A stretch of DNA of 64,000 bases from Paragyromitra xinjiangensis (taxonomy: Eukaryota > Ascomycota > Pezizomycetes > Pezizales > Discinaceae). The stretch is taken from NCBI GenBank assembly GCA_038503065.1, contig JBCAMK010000013.1, forward strand, positions 1,488,001 to 1,552,000, read 5' to 3'. Under the pieces are notes generated by a model, which had not been told where the DNA came from, searched no databases, and saw only the letters and a list, made by a program, of their open reading frames with translations. Both the position numbers and the translations under genes were made by a program. Below, in pieces: positions 57,654-64,000 of the stretch; position 1 is the first letter of the stretch; each line of letters begins with the position of its first letter.

Positions 57654-60600
57654 TGATGAGTTACAACACATCAGAGAATAAGGGCGACAGCAAATGCGTG
57701 ACGATAATACAACAAAATTGCAATAAATCAACCATAGTCATGCAAAACCTAATGGATATTGGAGGAACAACGGACATTCTAGCAATACAAGAGCCATGGA
57801 TAGGCGAGAAAAAACGAAAGCGAAAAGTTGACAGTGCAGTCGATATAGGAAACGGCCAAATAACCGTGGGACACAGCGGCTACAATATAATTTTTCAACA
57901 CGGAATCAATGGAGGAAAGGCAAGAGTCATGTGGATGATAAGAAAAGATAGCGGGCTTAAATGGACAGTAAGGGATGATTTATGGAAACATTGGGATGCA
58001 AGTATTCTGGACGTACGGTTAACTAATAACAAGATCCTACGGATAGTCAATGTATACAACCAGGATCACGGCGAAAGAGAAGGATGGTGCATGAGAGACT
58101 TCCCTATTAACTTGGGAATAGAAGCAGACCTTATGGTGCTAGGCGACTTCAATGCGAAGGGAGCACTATGGGATACAAGAAGCGAAAGCTTAAGAGAAGA
58201 AATGGTTATGAATATAGTGGAAAGAGAAGAGCTAACGTTACTCAATGAAGTAGACCGAGTTACCTGGACGAGAGGCGCCGCCAAAAGCATCCTGGATCTC
58301 ACATGGTGTGCGATAAACATGGAACGCCGATGTAATTGGAAGATCGATGAGGAACTGGACTTAGGATCGGATCATGCCACCATCCAGATCGAATACCACG
58401 AAACGGCGGAACGAGTCAATAACCCATTGGGGAAAAGATGGGACTTAAAGCACGCAGATTGGGAATTAGTCAGAAGAGAGATTGAGGAAGCAATAGGGGA
58501 GAAAACGGCAGCATGGGCAAAAGCAGTGGAAGAGAAACAGGTGGAAGTCATTGCAGAGCTGCTAGAAGAAGTCATTAAGAGAGGCATGGACAAAGGAATA
58601 CCGACAGCAAGGATGACATGGCGAAGCAAAAAATGGTTCGACGAGGAAGTGCGAGCCAAAAGGAAAAGGGTCAGCCAATGCAGAAGGTGGAAAAAAGGAA
58701 GCAGAGGGGGGGTAGAAGAGGACGTCAGCGAGTGGAAGAAGCAAAGAAATGAGCTGTACAGGTTAATCAGAAAGAAAAAGGTTGAAATGTGGGACACGTT
58801 TATCCAAGAAGCCAAAACTCAAAAAGAAGCCTGGACAGTTTGGAGAACGTTAAACCAGCGGGTATACACCAAAACACCCACAATCCACACGAGAGAAATC
58901 ACAGCAAGAAGTTTCGAAGATAAAGAGAGGCTATTCAGGAAGCAGCTCTTTCCGGAAGCTCCGGCAAGAGATCAGGAGAGAAAATCACCTGGGGCAGGAT
59001 GCCCAGCACACATTAAGGTATCGGAGTCGGAAATAAGAACAGCAATCGAAAGCCAAGGAAATTCGAAAGCGCCAGGACCGGATCAAGTACTCAGCAAAGC
59101 GATCAAAGAGGCAGGCCTGAAGTTCCATGGCTGGATGCGAGAAGGCATGGATGTGATGTTAAGCAACGGAGAGCACCCGAAACGCTGGCGCAAAGCAATT
59201 GGAGCTATCATTCCAAAGCCGAACAAGGGGGATTACACAACGCCACGAAGTTATCGACCAATATCCCTGCTAAATACGATGGGCAAGGTATTGGAAAAGA
59301 TAGTCGAGACGAGAATCACCAAACACATGGAAGAGAATATGTGTTTTCACAACATGCAGTGGGGAGGAAGAAGAGAAAGAGGTGCCGAAGAGTGTGTCGA
59401 ATTCACTATGGAGTGGATAAAAAGGAAGCAAGAAAACGGAAAGAAGGTCGTTTTAGTAGCAATGGATGTGGATCAAGCTTTCCCGAATGTTGCAAGAATA
59501 AGATTGGGTAATAGAATGAGGGATGCAAGAGTGAACGAGGAGTCAGTGAGATGGATTGAGAGTTTTATGGAGGAAAGACAGGTCAAGTTAAGGTTTGACG
59601 GCAGAGAAGGGAAATGGGAGGACGTTAGCACAGGAATTCCGCAAGGCAGCCCCATATCACCACTGCTGTTCAACACATATATCGCCCCCCTCTTGAAACA
59701 CCTCGAGCAGTACACAGACGAGAACTACCCAGACAACGTGATCACACCAACGTTCATCGACGATGTCACATTAGCGGTAGCAGCCAATACGTGGGAGGAA
59801 GCCATGGAAAGAGCAGAAGAGATGATAGAAGAGGCAGAAAAATGGGCTAGAGAGAATGATGTGAAGTTTGCGGGAGATAAGTTGGAATGGATTCGCATTG
59901 GAAAAGTTAACAGTGGGGCAAAAGAAAGATTATGGATGCCAGACGGAGCAAGTAAAGAGGAAAGCATAGTTATGAGATGGCTGGGGATGTGGATTGATAG
60001 AAATTTGGATTTTAAAGAGCATGTAAATATTAAGATAAAAAAGGCGGAAAGAGTAAGTGGAGGACTTATGAGGTTAGCTAAAGGGGAAAAAGGATGTGGA
60101 GTTGGGAATTTGAGAAGGATGTATATAGCATGTGTGCGAAGTGTGATGGATTATGGATCACGAGTTTGGTGGAAAGAGCAGAAAGGGCTTGCGGAGAAGA
60201 TGGATAAGGCGGATCAGAAGGCTATGCGAAAGCTAGCAGGGCATTTACGAACAGCTCCGGGAGGCGCGATTCAAGTCGAAAATGATCTCATACCGAATGA
60301 GATACGTATGCGAGAGAGACAACGGCGAATAACGATACGAACATTGTACAAAAGCGAAAATCATCCGATGAGGGAAATGGTGGAAGCAGAAATAGGAATT
60401 AAACAAGAAGAAGAAAATTGGCAAGGAGGAAGAAGGAGAAACAGGAAGAAATTGTGCGGAGTTAAGAGGGGAGTGGAGTTAATTGATGAAGAAATTGGAG
60501 GAAGATGGAAAAAGGTAGAAAGACACAAAGCGATAGAAAAGAAGGAAAGTAAATGGGAAAAAAGAATAAGAGAAGGATTAATTATACGAATAGGAAGAAG

Positions 60601-61576
60601 CGACGAAGAAGGATTGACAGAGCAGAGAAGAAGAAGGGAAGGAGAGGATGAAGTGGTTATGTACACAGATGGATCGAAGATAGATGGAAAAGTGGGAGTG
60701 GGAGTGTGTAGGCTGGGAAGAGATGGAGGGATAGAATGGGAAGCTAGTTACGGTATGGGCAACGAGATGGAGATTATGGACGCAGAAATGGTTGGGGTTA
60801 AGAAAGCAGTTGAGCAAGGGGTGAAAGAGTGCAGGCGAAAGAAAGTTAGGAAACTGGTGATAAGGGTAGACAGTCAGGAAGCGATGAGAAGAATAGGGAA
60901 GAGAGAAAGAGGGCCTGGAGAAATGATGGCGCATAAAATCAGATGGGAAATGGATGCGGCAAGGACCAACGGCATTACAACTTCTTTCGAATGGGTAAAG
61001 GCTCACGTTGGAATAAACGGCAACGAAAAAGCGGATGCCTTAGCAAAGAAAGGCACAAAGCAACCCCGAGATAAAGACAGTTTTATATCTTTAGCCTATT
61101 TGGAAGCCAAAGCGAGAACCGACAGCATTATACAATGGACACAACTCTGGAAAAACCATCCAAGCAAAGGATCAAGATATGAGCTTGAACCCACACGACG
61201 AAAAGTGGTGAGATTTGCAGCACACGAACGAGAAGGCCCAGTAATCCTCAGTAGGCTTAGAACCGAACACATATGGGTCCACGAATACGCCAAAAGAATT
61301 GGCAAACGAGACGACGATGAATGCGAATGTGGAAAAGGCAAACAGGATGTCAAACATGTGTTAATGGAATGCATGTTCAGTTTGGACGCAAGAGATGAAG
61401 CAATAGAAGCGTTAGGAGAAGAGTTATCGATTGCGTTGCTACTGTATACGAGCGAAGGAGCAAAATGGGGGATTGAGATATGGAGAGAATTTAAGCGGGG
61501 AGCGAGAGAAGCGAGAGGGGAAGTTGAGAGAGAAAATGAGGAATTGGGATGGGGTTTTGGAGAATTGGAGCGTTAA
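57653..61576 (+). CDS. LINE ORF2 (endonuclease, reverse transcriptase, RNase H)
   Basis: 1307 residues, one exon. The apurinic-type endonuclease spans ~15-250 (QQNCNKS, IQEPWIG, LGDFNAKG near 164, SDHAT near 240). The reverse transcriptase spans ~480-770, with RPISLLNTMGKVLEKI, MDVDQAFPN, GIPQGSPISPLLFN and the catalytic FIDD box at ~701-704. RNase H spans ~1000-1130, with YTDGS near 1004, an AE pair, DSQ, and GNEKADALAK. A C-terminal Cys/His motif (CECGKGKQDVKHVLMEC) follows. All key catalytic residues are present. FIDD replaces the more common F/YADD, within the range known for LINEs. The coding strand is strongly A/G-rich, as is common for LINEs. Confidence 0.92.
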   Translation: MMSYNTSENKGDSKCVTIIQQNCNKSTIVMQNLMDIGGTTDILAIQEPWIGEKKRKRKVDSAVDIGNGQITVGHSGYNIIFQHGINGGKARVMWMIRKDSGLKWTVRDDLWKHWDASILDVRLTNNKILRIVNVYNQDHGEREGWCMRDFPINLGIEADLMVLGDFNAKGALWDTRSESLREEMVMNIVEREELTLLNEVDRVTWTRGAAKSILDLTWCAINMERRCNWKIDEELDLGSDHATIQIEYHETAERVNNPLGKRWDLKHADWELVRREIEEAIGEKTAAWAKAVEEKQVEVIAELLEEVIKRGMDKGIPTARMTWRSKKWFDEEVRAKRKRVSQCRRWKKGSRGGVEEDVSEWKKQRNELYRLIRKKKVEMWDTFIQEAKTQKEAWTVWRTLNQRVYTKTPTIHTREITARSFEDKERLFRKQLFPEAPARDQERKSPGAGCPAHIKVSESEIRTAIESQGNSKAPGPDQVLSKAIKEAGLKFHGWMREGMDVMLSNGEHPKRWRKAIGAIIPKPNKGDYTTPRSYRPISLLNTMGKVLEKIVETRITKHMEENMCFHNMQWGGRRERGAEECVEFTMEWIKRKQENGKKVVLVAMDVDQAFPNVARIRLGNRMRDARVNEESVRWIESFMEERQVKLRFDGREGKWEDVSTGIPQGSPISPLLFNTYIAPLLKHLEQYTDENYPDNVITPTFIDDVTLAVAANTWEEAMERAEEMIEEAEKWARENDVKFAGDKLEWIRIGKVNSGAKERLWMPDGASKEESIVMRWLGMWIDRNLDFKEHVNIKIKKAERVSGGLMRLAKGEKGCGVGNLRRMYIACVRSVMDYGSRVWWKEQKGLAEKMDKADQKAMRKLAGHLRTAPGGAIQVENDLIPNEIRMRERQRRITIRTLYKSENHPMREMVEAEIGIKQEEENWQGGRRRNRKKLCGVKRGVELIDEEIGGRWKKVERHKAIEKKESKWEKRIREGLIIRIGRSDEEGLTEQRRRREGEDEVVMYTDGSKIDGKVGVGVCRLGRDGGIEWEASYGMGNEMEIMDAEMVGVKKAVEQGVKECRRKKVRKLVIRVDSQEAMRRIGKRERGPGEMMAHKIRWEMDAARTNGITTSFEWVKAHVGINGNEKADALAKKGTKQPRDKDSFISLAYLEAKARTDSIIQWTQLWKNHPSKGSRYELEPTRRKVVRFAAHEREGPVILSRLRTEHIWVHEYAKRIGKRDDDECECGKGKQDVKHVLMECMFSLDARDEAIEALGEELSIALLLYTSEGAKWGIEIWREFKRGAREARGEVERENEELGWGFGELER

Positions 61577-61819
61577 TAAATTGTTATAAGATGGTGTTTT
61601 ATTTTATTTTTATTTTATTTTTATGTTTAGGTTATGGGGTGTTTGGTTGGTAGTTGTGGTTTTTTATTTATTGTTTTGGTTTTGGTTTTGTTTTGTTTTA
61701 TTTTTTATTGTTATTGTTATTTTGGTTTTGTTTTGTTTTGTTTTTAGCGTATATCGCCATAGCTTTAGGGCTGGATGCGTAAATGAAATATCTATCTATC
61801 TATCTAATCAGTGCAGAGG

Positions 61820-62199
61820 GTTGACGACGGCTACACGTATCTTCCCCCAGAAATATGTATTCAACTATTATGAACGAGCGGAAGTAGTTGTGAAAATTTA
61901 GAAGCTAGCATACAAATTCTTCTTGCTGCCAAGGAACGACTACGTACTACATTGACTAAGCAGCTGTAACATCGTGAGCTCCCCAAGAAATCACGACATA
62001 ATTCCCAAACAGAAAACACCCAAAAACAAAACCCTAACCTAGCCGCAAAAGAAAATGAACTCCCAAGATTCCCAACTTATCAACCCTCAAAACCATTTAC
62101 CATCAGTACCACGACATTCCCTCTCCGTTGTCTCACTCTCGATATCCTCCATAATCATCATGCGGATCTTCTTACGACTAGAACTACCCCCATCTGTAG
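61820..62199. other. Intergenic after the LINE
   Basis: Short host sequence between the LINE target duplication and the end of the next (minus-strand) gene. A frame on the plus strand at 62055-62267 overlaps that gene and has no features, so it is not called. Confidence 0.45.
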
Positions 62200-62682
62200 T
62201 TACGACTGACATCGTACCAACATCCAGCCTCCCCTTTCTAGGGATCCGCGCTTCTGTCCCCAGATGAAAGTGGACGTCTTTCTCACACCCCCTCCCCTGC
62301 CAGTAAGAGATCCATAACTAGGCGGCTGCTTATGTAGTGCCCCATATAAATCATAGTAATAACCAGGCTTTGGGTTCTGAATAGTACCGACAACGGAGTA
62401 GGGAGTAGCCATACCCACGCCTCTAGCTTTCGAGCCTTGTGGTGTTTTCTCTACGTTCTGCTTCTTGGCGGCTGCCATATACTGCTCGTGTTTCAGCTGC
62501 AGCCTCTCAATGATGGCTCGTGACTCGCTTCTTTTCTTCTCGCAGCTTTCGAAGCGGAGGTCTAGTCGGTTGTTTTTTGGTTGTACGTGTTCTACGAATG
62601 AGAGGCCGGGTGTTCTGGCGATGTAGATGTTGACGGGAGCGGGGTGGGGGATGGAGGGGTTGAGGAAGGCTGAGACGTTCAT
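62200..62682 (-). CDS. Hypothetical protein with short coiled coil
   Basis: Single exon, 160 residues, start at 62682 (MNVSAFLNPSIPHPAPVNIY). Residues ~40-75 are a charged helix (EKKRSESRAIIERLQLKHEQ). The C-terminal third is rich in Gly, Tyr and Ser (PGYYYDLYGAL). No family recognised. The C-terminus may be wrong if an unseen intron exists. Sequence upstream of the start is A/G-rich on the plus strand, consistent with a C/T-rich leader. Confidence 0.45.
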   Translation of the reverse strand: MNVSAFLNPSIPHPAPVNIYIARTPGLSFVEHVQPKNNRLDLRFESCEKKRSESRAIIERLQLKHEQYMAAAKKQNVEKTPQGSKARGVGMATPYSVVGTIQNPKPGYYYDLYGALHKQPPSYGSLTGRGGGVRKTSTFIWGQKRGSLERGGWMLVRCQS

Positions 62683-63837
62683 TGTAGAAGATGGCTAGAG
62701 GAGAGGGATTGTGGAGAGATTGTGCAGACTTTAGTATCAGGTTTGTAGTTTGTGGAGGTGAAGGTTAGTTAGACGATATTGGATGAATCTGAGAGGTTGG
62801 GAGTGGGGAGAAGTATTAAATAGGAAACGGAGATGGAGCTAATGAGAAAAGACTAAAGAATAGAGAAATTTTGTATAAGTCCAATCCGTGATCTGATATT
62901 CGCTCTTGAGTACATGTATTTCATTAATGCCAAGATATCTGAAATCTTCGCCTTACGATAACCATTAACCCACTAATTCATCTCGGGGGGTGTATTCATT
63001 ACTTCAGTTCTGCTCTCTCTATTGTATTTTTGAGGTGTAGGGAGAATCCAGATTTTAAACACCAAATATTGAAAAAATCTGGACGACTGTAACGTGACTA
63101 ATTTTTGAGCTCATTTAGTCTAGTACCATAAATTTCTATTTCCACATTGTATCCTCACCTACTATTCGTTCCCCGGTTGATGACTTCTACGCCAAGACCA
63201 CAAGCCATACTATGGTTCTGAACAACTAAAACGTGGACCAAACTAATGCAACACTTACACTCCCAGCCTAAGCGTCCCGAGCAGAAAGCCGCCCCAATCA
63301 CAAAAGTAGATCTATCTCCTTCAAAGCTGTATGGGCAGTCTCCGATTCTATGTTATACACCTTCTCCCCTTCCGCCAAGAGCGTTGCATGTCGCATCACA
63401 TGCAGTCCAGCCCACCTTTTGGATTCCCGGAGCCATGATAGCGATATCTTTTATCCGAACACTTGTTCTACCTCTCAAGCATCATCACCGCCCATAGTTA
63501 CCCCCCGGGGAAAGCCTTGAGCGAGGGAATCACCCTATCCAACTTTTCTTCTCGTGGGCGCAAATCCAACAATGATGATACCACCAACCACCGTGAACTA
63601 TAGGGTAATGCATAGAATGACCTCAGTCACCGTGGATAGTCACGAACACCCAACGAAGTACAAGAAACAAGAAGCAAAAAAACTTTATTCAACTCATTGA
63701 TTCTTTAAATCTCATCCCATCATTAACTTCCCATACAACCTCATTAACCAGCAAAATAGACCCGCCAAACCTTTCCATACCCATCATTAAATCCCATAAC
63801 AGAAAAAAAACATTACCACCCACCTTCACCCTAACCA
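62683..63837. other. Intergenic
   Basis: No gene supported. TACATGTA occurs at 62911. The region before 63838 is A/C-rich on the plus strand and is probably the 3' untranslated part of the gene that leaves the right edge. Confidence 0.45.
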
Positions 63838-64000
63838 TTACGGGTACGGTGGAGCGTTCGGATCCTGAAGACACTGATCAACTCTCATGATATCCAATCC
63901 CTTAGTCTTCGCAAGCTGAATGAACCCCGCGAACTGATCCACGGTAGACTCATACCTAACGCCCCGTCAGTTCAACTACACTCTTAGGTTAAGGAAGAAA
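63838..64000 (-). CDS. 3' exon of a gene leaving the right edge (possibly a polysaccharide deacetylase)
   Basis: The last exon is 63955-63838 on the minus strand, 38 residues plus stop, phase 2 after an acceptor CGTTAG. The intron continues past 64000. The peptide (STVDQFAGFIQLAKTKGLDI, then MRVDQCLQDPNAPPYP) has the shape of the C-terminal end of fungal carbohydrate-esterase family 4 (chitin or polysaccharide deacetylase) proteins: a helix, a short strand, then a Val-Asp-x-Cys-Leu segment. No catalytic motif is inside the window, so the assignment is tentative. The coding nature of the exon is better supported than its family. Confidence 0.4.

Larger units (their letters stand above)
54862..61804 (+). 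mobile_element. Full-length Tad1-like LINE retrotransposon
   Basis: A 15-bp target duplication TAATCAGTGCAGAGG lies at 54847-54861 and 61805-61819. The element of 6943 bp has a ~650-bp 5' region, two open reading frames overlapping by one base, a T-rich ~230-bp 3' region and a terminal (TATC)4 tail at 61789-61804. ORF1 carries zinc knuckles. ORF2 carries endonuclease, reverse transcriptase and RNase H. This order is typical of the Tad1/I group known from filamentous fungi. Both ORFs are open, so the copy may be able to move. No signature of RIP-type decay (stop codons from C-to-T changes) is seen. Confidence 0.92.

Noticed and set aside
55442..61374. Many antisense frames within the LINE
   Set aside because: They arise from the A/G-rich coding strand and are Ser/Leu/Phe-rich without features.
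63206..63233. Sequence GGTTCTGAACAACTAAAAC resembling the right end and flank of the 33.4 kb micro-MITE
   Set aside because: Two insertions break the match and no opposite end is nearby.

Overview
The window looks like nuclear DNA of a filamentous ascomycete (Pezizomycotina). Genes have short introns (mostly 47-98 nt) with GT..AG borders and CTAAC/CTGAC-like branch sites. They include a mitochondrially targeted arginine-pathway carbamoyl-phosphate synthase, a fungal SulP sulfate permease, a DUF3455 secreted protein and a STAND-type N-terminal domain, and there is a Tad1-like LINE and a Fot1/pogo transposon. Genes are sparse and separated by several kb of repeat-derived DNA. The exact species cannot be read from the sequence; a Pezizomycetes-type genome is a guess.

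Layout. 1-740: 5' part of a STAND-domain gene (minus, runs off the left edge). 3724-7457: carbamoyl-phosphate synthase large subunit, four exons. 8973-9434: small unknown protein. 9435-15573: gene-poor. 15574-18203: sulfate permease, four exons. 18774-20339: F-box/ankyrin protein. 20.9-21.9 kb: 5S rRNA sequence joined to a dispersed repeat, plus a diverged tandem repeat. 22861-24248: paraoxonase-like protein. 25905-26738: secreted tandem-repeat protein. 27.2-27.8 kb: second copy of the dispersed repeat. 31464-32345: DUF3455 secreted protein. 33472-34693: unknown membrane-protein-like gene with a frame break. 36606-37803: multipass membrane protein. 38070-41606: three tandem paralogs of an unrecognised family (two intact, one truncated) with a TIR transposon between them. 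43008-43889: coiled-coil protein. 43.9-50.2 kb: gene-poor and rich in small transposon remnants. 50215-54144: MFS transporter split by an apparently intact Fot1/pogo element. 54862-61804: full-length LINE with both ORFs open and a 15-bp target duplication. 62200-62682: small unknown gene. 63838-64000: last exon of a gene leaving the right edge.

The main interest lies in the mobile DNA and in unexplained sequence patterns. A pogo element sits at a TA inside an MFS exon. A LINE carries a GATA-motif cluster and a TATA box in its 5' region. A family of 74-120 bp inverted-repeat elements shares GTCTCG termini and 9-bp target duplications. A 5S rRNA sequence is attached to a dispersed repeat. The palindrome TACATGTA occurs at least 18 times, always outside genes. 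An expanding three-copy gene family has a possible PB1-like C-terminal domain. Several genes switch from C-rich to G-rich codon endings partway along.

Most genes are unrelated housekeeping or accessory genes and form no evident cluster. All coordinates and splice sites were read by eye; none has been tested against transcripts or databases.
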